In this document: in pieces, positions 51,914 to 62,800 of the stretch
How the letters are laid out: the number at the start of each line of letters is the position of its first letter
Numbering within the stretch: position 1 is the stretch's first letter
From: Mucilaginibacter rubeus
GTDB taxonomy: Bacteria > Bacteroidota > Bacteroidia > Sphingobacteriales > Sphingobacteriaceae
Length of the DNA: 64,000 bases
Direction of reading: 5' to 3'
NCBI RefSeq assembly: GCF_003286415.2
Contig: NZ_CP043450.1
Location: 868,001 to 932,000, forward strand
The notes under the pieces: model-generated
The model's input: only the letters and a program-made list of their open reading frames with translations
Database searches by the model: none
What the model was told of the DNA's origin: nothing
Position numbers and translations under genes: made by a program

Positions 51914-53182
51914 ATGCTCAAAGCCTCCGCCCTGTATATGGTCATAGTCATCACGCTTGTTATCAGCGTGATCTGTTCCGCGCTTATTATCACCGCATAC
52001 CTGTATAAAACCCGGTACCAGGCCAAATTCCGTTCAGATCAGCTCCGGAACAACCTGAATTCCGGTATAACTATTTTGCTCAACACCAGGGACAGTATTT
52101 ATAACGATGGTCGTACCTTCAGCCTCTTCAACAGTGATGCCGATTCGGTCAGCTTAAAAAAAACGAACTGGGGTATCTTTGAGGTGTGCAGTGCAAGTGC
52201 ATTTACCGGACGCGATACGCTTTACCAGGTATTTTCCCTGGCAAACGCCATAGACTCAGCCCAATGGGCGGCCTTATACCTCATTGATGAAGACCGCCCG
52301 GTCTCTGTCAGCGGAAATACGCTTATCAGGGGTAACGCGTTTATCCCTAAAGCAGGTATCAGGGCCGCTTATGTGGATAACAAAGCCTATACCGGTAACC
52401 CCGACATTGTTAACGGTAAAATCTCCGATAGTGAAAGGAAGCTGCCGCAACTTTCAGCAGGCAGGCTGGAACAGCTAAAAAAACAACTGGCATTGTCGCC
52501 CCCGGTGAGTGGCTTTCCTGCCGGCACGGACAGCATCGCACAGTCCTTCCTGAAACCGGTCCTTACCTACAGTTTTGGTAAGCAGGTAAAAACCATCAGC
52601 CATATCAGCCTGACCGGGAATATCATTTTATATTCAGACACCACCATATTCATCGACAGCACAGCCAGCCTGAACAATATCCTGGTATTCGCAAAAGGCA
52701 TATCCGTCAGCAGCGGTTTCCGTGGCAACTGTCAGCTATTTGCTTCGGATTCCGTCAGCACAGGGCGTAACTGCCGTTTCAGTTACCCTTCCTGCCTTGG
52801 GCTGCTCCGGTTTGGTACCGGAAATACCGTCGGGCTGTCCGCCAGATCAGACCTCGGAGACCGAAGTACATTTGAAGGCCTTATTTTCAGTTACCAAAAA
52901 GACGAACAGCAATTGCCGCCTGTTATTTCACTCGGCAAAAGCGCCCTGGTCCGCGGGCAGGTTTACGCTTCGGGTATCCTGAACCTAAAGGCGGGGGTAA
53001 GGATAGACGGCAGTGTTTTTGCCAGGCGTTTTTTATACCAGAGCGAATTTACCCGGTACGAAAACTACCTGATCAATGTCAGTATCGATTCCCGCTCGCT
53101 TTCTTCGTATTATTTAAGCAGCGAACTTGCACCGGTTGCAGGCAAACCTAAAAAGATCTTACAATGGCTGGAGGCAAACTGA
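51914..53182 (+). CDS. Minor pseudopilin-like protein (GspK/PilX position)
   Basis: 422 residues. It starts MLKASALYMVIVITLVISVI: a short leader with Ala at a possible -1 site, then a hydrophobic helix without Glu at +5, as known for GspK. The large rest is beta-rich, with a regular repeat zone at about 215-350 (ISLTGNIILYSDTTIFIDST, GLIFSYQKDEQQLPPVISLG, SALVRGQVYASG) that suggests a beta-helix. In type II systems GspK caps the pseudopilus. Overlaps the next pseudopilin gene by 19 bp. Confidence 0.7.
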   Translation: MLKASALYMVIVITLVISVICSALIITAYLYKTRYQAKFRSDQLRNNLNSGITILLNTRDSIYNDGRTFSLFNSDADSVSLKKTNWGIFEVCSASAFTGRDTLYQVFSLANAIDSAQWAALYLIDEDRPVSVSGNTLIRGNAFIPKAGIRAAYVDNKAYTGNPDIVNGKISDSERKLPQLSAGRLEQLKKQLALSPPVSGFPAGTDSIAQSFLKPVLTYSFGKQVKTISHISLTGNIILYSDTTIFIDSTASLNNILVFAKGISVSSGFRGNCQLFASDSVSTGRNCRFSYPSCLGLLRFGTGNTVGLSARSDLGDRSTFEGLIFSYQKDEQQLPPVISLGKSALVRGQVYASGILNLKAGVRIDGSVFARRFLYQSEFTRYENYLINVSIDSRSLSSYYLSSELAPVAGKPKKILQWLEAN

Positions 53183-53538
53183 ACATCGGGTATAAGCTCC
53201 GTGCATCTACGCTGCTGGAAGTGATCGTCTCGATGATCATTATTATCGTCGTATTTGGGATCGCCATGATGATCTTTACGAATATCAGCCGCCTGTCGCT
53301 GTCCCCGAAAAAGCTGAGGGCCCAGGCTGTTTTGCAGGAAATCCTCTTCCGGGACGAACTGGCCGGTTCTGCTGTAGGTCAGACGGTCACCGTTGACGAC
53401 ATAACCGTCAAACAGGACATAAGCCCGTTTGAAAATGAGCCCCGGCTATCGGTCATTACCCTGACCGCTTTTGACGCTAACCAGGAACAGGTAGCGCAGT
53501 TAAAGAAAGTAATCATCAGCCATGAAGATCAACCATAA
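53164..53538 (+). CDS. Minor pseudopilin (GspI-like)
   Basis: 124 residues. Leader GGKLNIGYKLRA, cleavage before STLLEVIVSMIIIIVVFGIA with Glu at +5 and Ala at -1. A short beta-rich globular domain follows. Overlaps both neighbours (19 bp and 17 bp), as in dense minor-pseudopilin operons. Assignment to GspI rather than GspH rests on order and size. Confidence 0.8.
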   Translation: MAGGKLNIGYKLRASTLLEVIVSMIIIIVVFGIAMMIFTNISRLSLSPKKLRAQAVLQEILFRDELAGSAVGQTVTVDDITVKQDISPFENEPRLSVITLTAFDANQEQVAQLKKVIISHEDQP

Positions 53539-54022
53539 AATTCCGGCATTTACGATCATGGAGCTTATTATCGCCATGCTGATCTCCGCCGTCGTGATCG
53601 GCATGATGTACAGTGCCTACGCGATCATCAGTCATTCGTACCTGTCTTTTGTCGACCGAAATGGCGGCACCAGTACCGTGACCACCCTGGACCAGCGCCT
53701 GAGCAGGGAAATCGGCAAAGCGGAGGGGATTACCAGGGACGGCAATACCCTTACGCTGACAAGCAGCAAAGATACGGTCAGCTATCGTTTCCTGGCAGAT
53801 AAAGTCATCCGTCAAAAAATGCTGGCTGATACTTTTAAGGTAATCACCGAAAGTTTCAACACTGCCTTTGAATCAGTGCCTATTGATGGCGATCAACCTG
53901 GAAAGATGATAGACGATTTACAACTCGTACTGCTCCTGGACAACCAGAAAATTCCGTATCATTATCATAAAATATACAGTTCCGTCAACCTTTTCCAGCC
54001 ATTAAAAGATGCCAAGCATTGA
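53522..54022 (+). CDS. Minor pseudopilin (GspJ-like)
   Basis: 166 residues. Leader MKINHKIPA, cleavage before FTIMELIIAMLISAVVIGMM with Glu at +5 and again Ala at -1. The globular part has TLDQRLSREIGKAEGITRDG and SKDTVSYRFLADKVIRQKM, as in GspJ-type proteins. Overlaps the GspF-like gene by 14 bp. Confidence 0.82.
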   Translation: MKINHKIPAFTIMELIIAMLISAVVIGMMYSAYAIISHSYLSFVDRNGGTSTVTTLDQRLSREIGKAEGITRDGNTLTLTSSKDTVSYRFLADKVIRQKMLADTFKVITESFNTAFESVPIDGDQPGKMIDDLQLVLLLDNQKIPYHYHKIYSSVNLFQPLKDAKH

Positions 54023-55157
54023 CCTAAGCAGATACGAACCCCAAAAAGCGCCGAAACCACCTAAACAAAACGGTGAAAACAGCCTGTTAGCCCTGCTTAA
54101 CAAGGACATCAGTTTTGGTAACCAGGAGCTGAGCGATAAAAAAAAAGAAGCCTTGTACCTGGAGCTTAGCTCACTGTTGCTGGCCGGCATCAATCTCAAA
54201 AGCAGTTTTGAGCTTATTACTGCCGACCAGGAAAAAGAAAAGGACAAACAATTGTTTGGCACCATACAGGAATCCGTCCTGAGAGGGGCCCCCTTTTCCC
54301 GGGCATTGGATCAAACCGGGAAATTCTCGCTTTACGAGGTGTACAGTTTACAGATCGGAGAAGAAACGGGGAAGCTTACAGAGGTGCTTGAAGACCTGGC
54401 GAAATTCTACCAGAATAAGATCAAACAGCGGCGGAAGATCGTTTCTGCGCTCACTTATCCCTGCGTGGTATTAAGCACCTCGCTGGGGGCAGTATTTTTT
54501 ATGTTGAAGTTTGTGGTGCCAATGTTCGGCGACGTGTTCAAACGCTTCGGTGGCCAGCTGCCCTGGATCACGGAAAAGATCATCAGCATCTCGCAGGCGA
54601 TGGAGAATAACTTTTATGGATTCGTTATCATTGTCTCGATCATCGCGGGAGTGATCTGGTACAGCCGCAAAACGGAACGTTACCGGCAGTTTATTTCCGC
54701 CTTGGTACTGCGCCTGCCGCTGGCGGGTAACATCGTGCAAAAGATCTACCTGGCCCGTTTCTGTAATTCCATGCGCCTGTTGATCAATGCTCGGCTCCCT
54801 TTGTTAAGGGCCATTGCGCTAAGTAGGCAAATGATCGGCTTTTACCCCATCGAATCCTCCCTGCAAAAAGTGGAAGACGACATCATGAAAGGAGAATCTC
54901 TGCATCAAAGTTTGCAGCAGTTCAAGATCTACCCGGCCAAAATGATCCAGTTGTTAAAGGTAGGGGAGGAGACCAACCAGCTCGACTATTTCTTCGCTAA
55001 GATTTCTGAGCAGTATATCGACGAGGTAGAATACAAAACCTCCACGATCAGCAGCATGATGGAACCGCTGATCATTATTTTTTTAGGACTCATCGTGGGG
55101 GTTATCCTGATCGCCATGTACTTGCCGATGTTCCAGATGAGTAATAGCTTTCAGTAA
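54009..55157 (+). CDS. Inner-membrane platform protein (GspF/PilC-like)
   Basis: 382 residues. After a 50-residue polar start come two GspF domains: LSSLLLAGINLKSSFELITA ... YSLQIGEETGKLTEVLEDLA and MRLLINARLPLLRAIALSRQ ... IQLLKVGEETNQLDYFFAKI. Three membrane segments are visible (LTYPCVVLSTSLGAVFFMLK; FVIIVSIIAGVIWY; EPLIIIFLGLIVGVILIAMY). It is the platform on which the ATPase acts. Last intact gene of the plus arm; an RHS remnant follows after 65 bp. Confidence 0.93.
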   Translation: MPSIDLSRYEPQKAPKPPKQNGENSLLALLNKDISFGNQELSDKKKEALYLELSSLLLAGINLKSSFELITADQEKEKDKQLFGTIQESVLRGAPFSRALDQTGKFSLYEVYSLQIGEETGKLTEVLEDLAKFYQNKIKQRRKIVSALTYPCVVLSTSLGAVFFMLKFVVPMFGDVFKRFGGQLPWITEKIISISQAMENNFYGFVIIVSIIAGVIWYSRKTERYRQFISALVLRLPLAGNIVQKIYLARFCNSMRLLINARLPLLRAIALSRQMIGFYPIESSLQKVEDDIMKGESLHQSLQQFKIYPAKMIQLLKVGEETNQLDYFFAKISEQYIDEVEYKTSTISSMMEPLIIIFLGLIVGVILIAMYLPMFQMSNSFQ

Positions 55158-55222
55158 GAGAAATATAGCGGTTGAAAACTTGCTGTTAAAAGGCACAAAA
55201 TTCAGCTGCCACGATCAGGCTG

Positions 55223-55711
55223 CAGGATGATTATTCCCCCTTTGGTATGGAAATATCCAGGGGAACTACTGATCCAATCAGATTTGAAGACCCAGACAGG
55301 ATGTAGCCGGACTGGAAAGCTTGGGCTGATAATATAAAACAAGGATTTGTTAATCATTATCAATCAATTAAGCCAGTTCTTACCACTAATCCGGTAACAA
55401 CGGTAAAGAGAATCATTAACGATGCGGCCAAACATCCTGGTGAAATCCTTGCAAATGCAGCTACCAACGACCGTTATGGAAAAGTGAAGGAAAGCTATGT
55501 CCTCACTAAAGCTGTAGTCACTGATGATGCGAAAACAGGCGGACCAATACTGGGTAATGCTGGTGCGGGTCTTTTGGATTCGGGTGTTGGTAAGGGATTG
55601 ACTGTATTAAGAGGTGCTGGAGCAGCAGAATCTACGGTAACGTTATTTAGGGGAGTAAATGTGCCCCAAAGCAGTACTATATTTAGTCCTAATACCCATA
55701 ACCTCAATTAA
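55223..55711 (+). pseudogene. RHS core/tail remnant at the right end of the secretion cluster
   Basis: One frame reads QDDYSPFGMEISRGT, the end of an RHS core, then after an internal deletion FEDPDRM, a TAG where Trp is expected (DPDGMWPDW in the locus 2 protein), and PDWKAWADNIKQGFVNHY onward to a natural stop at 55711. The region between core motifs is missing. The tail (GGPILGNAGAGLLDSGVGKG near its end) is a worn toxin linker with no recognised domain. It follows GspF-like in the same direction. Confidence 0.75.
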
Positions 55712-56099
55712 TACAATCCCCAGGTACAGTTTGTTAGCGAATCAGAATTAGAATTCACAAATAATCTTTTCCTGTAACAGCATAGGTATTATTATACAGT
55801 TTGCTTTAAATACTATTGTTCGTTGCTTCTTTATAAATGGTCACGTTTTCAGGTAGTTATATTGATATATTTTAAATAAAGTTTGCAATTTAAAATATAT
55901 GTTTTTAAATTAGAAGTTACCAAACCAATTGCCCTTATGAACCTTTTCCTGATCACTTTGCAGCAGTCCTGTGCAAAAAATTCTTTTGTATCCCAAATGT
56001 TAGGTAACACGTGAGCGTCAAATATACGGATGGCATTGCAGCTATCTCTTGATTTGTAATTCGCTGATCTTTCTATTCACCTTATACCTTTCATCATTA
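55712..56099. other. Intergenic before RHS locus 3
   Basis: 388 AT-rich bases without a gene. A frame could extend the next gene upstream to 56049 but those residues add a second hydrophobic stretch before the signal peptide, so I place the start at 56100. No clear promoter pair was found. Confidence 0.5.
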
Positions 56100-59000
56100 A
56101 TGAAACCTAAACATCTGGGGATAATTTTTGTCCTGCTTATTTTGGCCGACAACCTGTCCGCGCAAATCGCTAATTCACGTTATTTTATTCCTAACCCGTT
56201 CCCGTTAGCCCCCAATAGTACGGCTTTTACGAAATATGGCGACTACAAGGTTAATTACTATACAGGTGTACCTGATATATCCATCAACCTGTTTACAGCT
56301 AAATCCGGATCATTGGAACTGCCTATTACCTTATCCTACCATGCTTCCGGAAATAAGGTTTCAGATGTAGCAAGCTGGGTAGGGCTTGGATGGTCGGTCT
56401 CGGCTGGTGGAAGTATTTCAAGAAAGGTAATGGGCATGCCTGATGATGACGTCAGCGGCTTGCTCTCAGGTTCATTGCGGGATTATAATTCACTTGATCT
56501 GAACAATAATAATACCGATATCGATTATGCAAGGGATGTAGTAACGGGATACAAAGATTCAAGGCCGGATATTTTTTCTTATGACATTCCCGGCCACAGC
56601 GGGAAGTTTTTCTTTGAAAGCACCAACGGCCTGAAACCGGCATTGATCCCATTTGCCCCGATCAGCCTTATTAATTCCGGCACCACGGGTCAATTTCAAA
56701 ATGCGCCAAGGTTTAAAATCATTGATGAACATGGTACCGTTAGTAAATTTGGGTTTGGTACTAATACGGAAACCACCACGACTACAACCTCAACTAATAC
56801 CAAATCAGTCGTATCTGCCTGGATGCTGGAAAGCATGATCTCCCAGGATAAGCGTGACAGTATATTGTTTTCTTATGCTACACAAAATATTACTTATCCT
56901 TCGGCAACTACCCATTATGATTTAGTTACTGATAATGTCTCTATTTCGGGCTCTTGCCCTTATACGATGAACTATACGCCGGGTGATCACCACAATTCAT
57001 TGGTCTATACCAGTGTAAGCGAACAGGCGCTATCCCAAATCCTTTTTAAAAACGGAAAAATAGTATTCGAGATGGATGGGGCCGCGAGAACGGATATTAG
57101 TGGTTCAACATATGGCTTAAGTAAAATAAAGATCTACGCATTTGATTTCGCCAGCAAGGGCTATCAACTTCAAAAAAGCGTCGTGTTTTACAAAAGCTAT
57201 TTCATCGGTACAGGAAACTCAAGACTTAGGCTCGACTCCATCCAGGTACAGGATGCTGCCGGATCGACGATGCAGCATTACAGGTTCACCTATAATACCA
57301 GTGTAACACTGCCGGCTTATGATTCGTTCGCCAAAGATTACTGGGATTATTATAACGGAAAAACGACCAGTACCTCTCTGGTTCCTCAAATGGTTGTCAA
57401 TGCAAGCTCTAATGGCGTTCCGGCCACCTACACCGTCGGTAGCAGCGTAGCTAATAATCGCAATTCAGACTCTACTTATATGCAGGCCTATATTCTGCAG
57501 CGTATCGATTTTCCGACAGGTGGCCATACGGATTTCACGTATCAGACCAATCGGTATTACGATGCGCAGCATAACCTGGTTCAGGTAGGCGGTTTGCGTA
57601 TCGCTACGGTCAAAAGTTATGATAACGTAAACGCGACACCCGTAACTAAAACTTACCAGTATAATAGCGCCACGTTTAATGCCATCCTGCAATCGAGCTA
57701 TTTTACCAACACCCAACAGTACCGCTATTGGGGAGGAAGTAACGGGCCCGGCCTACCCGGAATACAAACCGGATCAGAAAATTATACGACCTTTTCCTCT
57801 AATCCGTCGAACGATCTTGTTCCATTTGATGCCGCCGTAGTAGGCTATCCGTCGGTCACTGAATATTCGGGTACACCAGCATCCAATACCGGGAAAACGG
57901 AATATATTTTCAGGGATCAGCCCGACTCACGGATGACATCCCGCAGCGGTGTGCCCATTATACAAACCTTTTTTTATGCCAGGGGACAATTATTAAAAAA
58001 GACAGAATTCAAGAACAATGGGGCTGGTATTTACCAGGTGGTCAGGCGCGAGGTGAATACCTACACTGCTTTTCCTTTAAATAACCACGCCTATGCAGGT
58101 ATGGTGATCGACAAAATGGCTTGGGACGAAGGCCCGAATGCCATGGGTATACAATATGCCGGGAGCGGAGCGGGACCGGCCAATAATTTTAACCAGTTTG
58201 TAGCCCAGAACTACAGTATTCCCTCCGACGATAATTATATTACCGGCACTACTATCTATAATTTTGATCAAACCGATACGACCAAATTCAGTACATCGGC
58301 ACAAACATTCAAGTATGACAATATCAGGCATCAGCAGGTTACAAGGTCGTATCATGTCGATAGTAAAGGGAACACCAATATTTCTACGATGAAGTACCCG
58401 GCTGACTACCTCGCTATAGGGCAAACGGCTACCGGTAACGCGGCATTAGACACTATGCTCAATCGTAATATGCAGGCGGAGATGATCGAGAAATGGGATA
58501 CGGTTAAAAATGTAACCCTGGCAACAAATGGTGTTACGGCAGGGGAATTGCACAACTACAGATTGTATGGACTTGCCATAGTTCCAGAAAAGATCAGCAG
58601 GTTAAGAGTAGCAACACCATTAACAAATTTTGTTCCGAGCGCTATTTCGGCAAGCAATCTGTCGGCCGATACCCGTTATGCACAAATGATCAGCTTCGAC
58701 GCATACGATCTTAAAAGTAATCTTATACAATATACCCCAAGAAATTCTACACCTGTTTCCATTATTTGGAACTATAATTATGCTTTGCCGGTTTTACAGG
58801 TAAAAAATGCGATACCAGGAAATTGCGCATACACCAGTTTTGAGACCGGGAATACCGGTGGCTGGACTTATTCCGGCGCTGCTGTTCAGGATGATACTGC
58901 GCCAACGGGCAAAATGGTTTATCCTCTGAGTAACGGTTCCGTCAGTTTTAGCAATACCGACCTGGCTAAAACATTCGTATTGTCCTATTGGAGTAATAGC

Positions 59001-59804
59001 GGGGCAGCTACAGTATACGCAGGATCATTTATCAGTGGAACTCCGTTAAGGTTAGCCAATGGCTGGACTTTCTATCAGCACCTGATTCCGGCCAATGTTT
59101 CGACGATTAGCGTAAGCGGCTCAACAACAATAGATGAATTAGCTATATATCCTCAGGATGCCCATATCAATACTTATGTTTATGACTGTAACGGGCTGAC
59201 AGAATTGATTGACCCTAAAGGCACGATATCAAATTTTGAATATGACCCCTTTCAACGGCTTAAGAATGCAAAAGACTGGAACGGAAATATTGTTAAGAAC
59301 TATGGCTATCATAATTATGATATGACCATAGGAAATGACGTGGTCAGCGGCACCATCACCCGGAATAATTGCCCTGCCGGAACTAATCCGCAGTCTACCA
59401 GCTTTACTGTTGCCGCCAATAAATACTATTCGTCAACCAAAGCTTCAGCAAATGCGGAGGCCCAGTATGATTACAACACGAACGGCCAGGCATATGCCAA
59501 TAAAGTCTGCGGCTGCCCGGTCCAGATGATCAACTTTACGCTGACTAATAATACCGGCCTGGCCGGTTTCCAGGCAACTTTTTCCGGCCCGCAAACGCTC
59601 ACGTATAGTTTCCCGACTTCAGGCAGTAAGGTAGTACAAGTCCCTGCAGGAACTTATAGCCTCCAGTTACCGCCGGTATCGCCATTCAATCCGCATACCT
59701 GGCAATTGGGTAATGTACGTCCAACCGTAACCGCGCCATCTGCCAATTTTAGTAATGTGATCATTGCGACCGGGAGTTCAGATTCATTTGTACAGGTTAA
59801 TTAA
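56100..59804 (+). CDS. Secreted SpvB/TcB-like YD-repeat protein with DUF5977-like tail
   Basis: 1234 residues from ATG 56100; signal peptide ends NLSAQ. Early motifs match the paralogues: VNYYTGVPDISINLFTAKSG, LSYHASGNKVSDVASWVGLG, WSVSAGGSISRKVMGMPDDD, DYWDYYNGKTTS. YD-like strands are few and C-terminal (YDPFQRLKNAKDWNGNIVKN). The tail has a DUF5977-like module (about 1085-1140: TRNNCPAGTNPQSTSFTV ... YDYNTNGQAYANKVCGCP) and a final beta domain. It precedes the RHS gene by 10 bp. The three SpvB-like proteins of the window differ mainly in these C-terminal modules. Confidence 0.82.
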   Translation: MKPKHLGIIFVLLILADNLSAQIANSRYFIPNPFPLAPNSTAFTKYGDYKVNYYTGVPDISINLFTAKSGSLELPITLSYHASGNKVSDVASWVGLGWSVSAGGSISRKVMGMPDDDVSGLLSGSLRDYNSLDLNNNNTDIDYARDVVTGYKDSRPDIFSYDIPGHSGKFFFESTNGLKPALIPFAPISLINSGTTGQFQNAPRFKIIDEHGTVSKFGFGTNTETTTTTTSTNTKSVVSAWMLESMISQDKRDSILFSYATQNITYPSATTHYDLVTDNVSISGSCPYTMNYTPGDHHNSLVYTSVSEQALSQILFKNGKIVFEMDGAARTDISGSTYGLSKIKIYAFDFASKGYQLQKSVVFYKSYFIGTGNSRLRLDSIQVQDAAGSTMQHYRFTYNTSVTLPAYDSFAKDYWDYYNGKTTSTSLVPQMVVNASSNGVPATYTVGSSVANNRNSDSTYMQAYILQRIDFPTGGHTDFTYQTNRYYDAQHNLVQVGGLRIATVKSYDNVNATPVTKTYQYNSATFNAILQSSYFTNTQQYRYWGGSNGPGLPGIQTGSENYTTFSSNPSNDLVPFDAAVVGYPSVTEYSGTPASNTGKTEYIFRDQPDSRMTSRSGVPIIQTFFYARGQLLKKTEFKNNGAGIYQVVRREVNTYTAFPLNNHAYAGMVIDKMAWDEGPNAMGIQYAGSGAGPANNFNQFVAQNYSIPSDDNYITGTTIYNFDQTDTTKFSTSAQTFKYDNIRHQQVTRSYHVDSKGNTNISTMKYPADYLAIGQTATGNAALDTMLNRNMQAEMIEKWDTVKNVTLATNGVTAGELHNYRLYGLAIVPEKISRLRVATPLTNFVPSAISASNLSADTRYAQMISFDAYDLKSNLIQYTPRNSTPVSIIWNYNYALPVLQVKNAIPGNCAYTSFETGNTGGWTYSGAAVQDDTAPTGKMVYPLSNGSVSFSNTDLAKTFVLSYWSNSGAATVYAGSFISGTPLRLANGWTFYQHLIPANVSTISVSGSTTIDELAIYPQDAHINTYVYDCNGLTELIDPKGTISNFEYDPFQRLKNAKDWNGNIVKNYGYHNYDMTIGNDVVSGTITRNNCPAGTNPQSTSFTVAANKYYSSTKASANAEAQYDYNTNGQAYANKVCGCPVQMINFTLTNNTGLAGFQATFSGPQTLTYSFPTSGSKVVQVPAGTYSLQLPPVSPFNPHTWQLGNVRPTVTAPSANFSNVIIATGSSDSFVQVN

Positions 59805-59814
59805 TGCAGAAACC

Positions 59815-62800
59815 ATGAAGAAGCAAACCTTAACACTAACAACTAACAGGTTTTTTGTAGCATTGAAAGCCTGTTTATCTATCCAACTGCTCATTTCATT
59901 TTGTTTTATAAGTTTGGGACAATCCATTAATCAAAACTATGTTATCACTACAACACCCAGAATAAAAGGAATAACCGACGATGCTTCCCTTAAAACGGCC
60001 AGTACAGATAAGACTAAAATTCAGATCAACATCGAATATGCGGACGGACTCGGCAGACCATTGCAATCGGTACAGTGGAAAGGGTCGCCGTTGGGAAATG
60101 ATATTATATTGCCAAAAGCTTACGACGTATTCGGTAGAGAAGTAAAAAAATACCTACCCTATGCACCAACTGGGACAGCCGGTAATTACCGCTCTGATGC
60201 AATAACGAGCGCTCAGGCTGCCTTTTATAATGCACCAACAACGGGTGTTGTACAAATCCCGACTGCGTCACAAGTGGCTTACGCAGAAACGAAATTTGAA
60301 GCGTCACCGTTAAACCGGCCAGTTGAACAAGGTGCACCTGGTCTTTCGTGGAAGATCGGAGGAGGGCACACTGCTACGCAAACATACTCGGTAAATACAA
60401 CCACTGATGCCATTAAGTTTTGGGTGCTAAGTACCGCTTCTACTGGAGCCACGCAGACTTCGAGCTATCCAGCGGGAAGCTTGATTGTCACTAATATGAT
60501 CGATGAAGACGGTAACGCAGTGATATTGTTTAAGGATTTTGACGACAGGATAATCAGTAAAAAAGTACAGTCCGGCCCAGGCACTTATGTAACCACAGAT
60601 TACGTTTACGATGACCTGGGGAACCTACGGTATGTAATCCCGCCAGCACTATCAGCATCTGGTTCCAATACTGCAGTTACCATGCCTTCTTCGTTTACCG
60701 AAAGTAGTGCTGTGTTTCTCAATTTTTTTTATGGATACCATTATGATGATCTTGGACGACCAATTGAAAAGAAGATGCCAGGGCAAGGATGGCAATACAT
60801 TGTCTATAACAGCAAAGATCAGCCCATCCTGACGCAGGATGGTAATCAAAAAAACTTAGGAATTTGGATCGTAACTAAATATGATGCTTTAGGGCGCGTT
60901 ATTATGACAGGTAAATTAACCAGTGCCGCGACGAGGAGCAGCTTGCAGTCATCTGCGGATGCATCGATTACTGCGACTTTTGAATCGTTTACAAATGTTA
61001 CGACGAACTATGGTTATACACACGTGAGTTACCCTGACTTAACCGGCACGGGAGGAAAAGTACTTACGGCGACTTATTATGATAGGTATGATGTTTTAAG
61101 CAATACAACCGTAAATCCTTCCTTCGCTGCTTTTTCTGCTCCTTCAACTTCAATTGATTCCCTGGAACAAAACCCAAGAGGATTGCCCACAGCGAAACTG
61201 GTAAATGTTTTGGGGGCAAGTAATTATTTGTTTTCAATGATTATCTACGACAAAGATGGAAATGTTGTAAAAACGCTAAGTCAACATTATCAGGGGGGGA
61301 GCACTTCCGCTAATAAATTTGATGCCGTTGAAAGTCAGTATAGTTTTCAAGGTACATCCACACAAACTACTCGTAAACATTATCTTTCTTCAACGTCGAC
61401 ACCATCTGTTACTGTCATATCGACGCCAAGTTACGATCATATGAACAGGTCGTTATTGCTAAAACAGCAATATAGCACGCCGACTACCACAGGGACAATT
61501 GTTAATATTAATAAGAATGATTATAATGAATTAGGTCAGCTAATCACCAAGCATTTGCATAGTACTGCCACTGGTATGCCGGCAAGCTCGGGCTTCTTGC
61601 AGCATGTGGACTATCGTTACAATTCTAGGGGCTGGCTGAGCCGGATCAATAATTCGGCCTCTACCTTGGATGAAACCTACACAACCCAACTGGATTTGTT
61701 TGGAGAGAATCTCGATTACGACCAGGTGACTAACGGCATCGGCGGTACCGCAAAATATAACGGCAATATCAGCAATATCAAATGGCAGGCTAAGTGGTCA
61801 TCACTTATTTCGCTGCCGCAACAATATAAGGGATATGTGTTTACATATGACGCGATGAACCGTTTGGCAATCGCGGATTACAAAGCACAGAACTCTGCAG
61901 ACAATACTTCGTATAATGAATCAATTACCTACGATGAATTAGGAAACATACTGACCCTTACACGTAAGAGTGGCGCGAGTAGCACGCTGAATAGTCTAGT
62001 CTATAATTATATGAATGGTGCCAATAGAAGCAATATGTTGATGAGTGTTTCGGATGCCTCGGGTACTGAAGCCTACAATAGTAATTATACTTACGATTCC
62101 AATGGAAACCAACTAACTGATAGCAAAAAAACGATAGCCACCCCCATTTCGTATAATGAGCTAAATCTTCCATCGCAAGTCAATATCACAACCGGAACTA
62201 AGGTACTCAAGTATATTTATGATGCAACAGGCAAGAAACTTGAGCGGCTGACTACTTCGGCTGGGGCAACTGTAGAAGACCGTTTTTATGTGGACGGGAT
62301 AGAATATGTTTCCAATGCGATTGAATTGATACATACGCCTGAAGGCAGGACAACGCCTAACGGAGCCGGTGGTGCTTACATTTTTGAATACAATATAGCG
62401 GATCATTTAGGTAACGTGAGGGCTGTATTTGGCGATAAGAATAATGACGGGGTGTTAACAGTTGATGAAATATTGCAGACTACCGACTATTATGCATTTG
62501 GCAGGCAAATAGCTTATAGCCAAATCCTTGCACCTAACCCGGATAATACGTATTTGTATAGCAATAAGGAGTTACAAAAGGACCTAGGTGAATATGATTA
62601 TGGCGCGCGTTTCTATGACCCTGTGATTGCGAGGTGGACGACCGTTGATCCGCTGGCTGAAATTAGTCGAAGATTTAGCCCCTACAATTATGTAGCGAAC
62701 AATCCGATGCGGAATATCGATCCTGATGGTATGGAAGTAATTTATGGTGGCGGAGATTTAGGCGGAGATCTATATACAGGAGAAGACGCTGTGAATTTGG

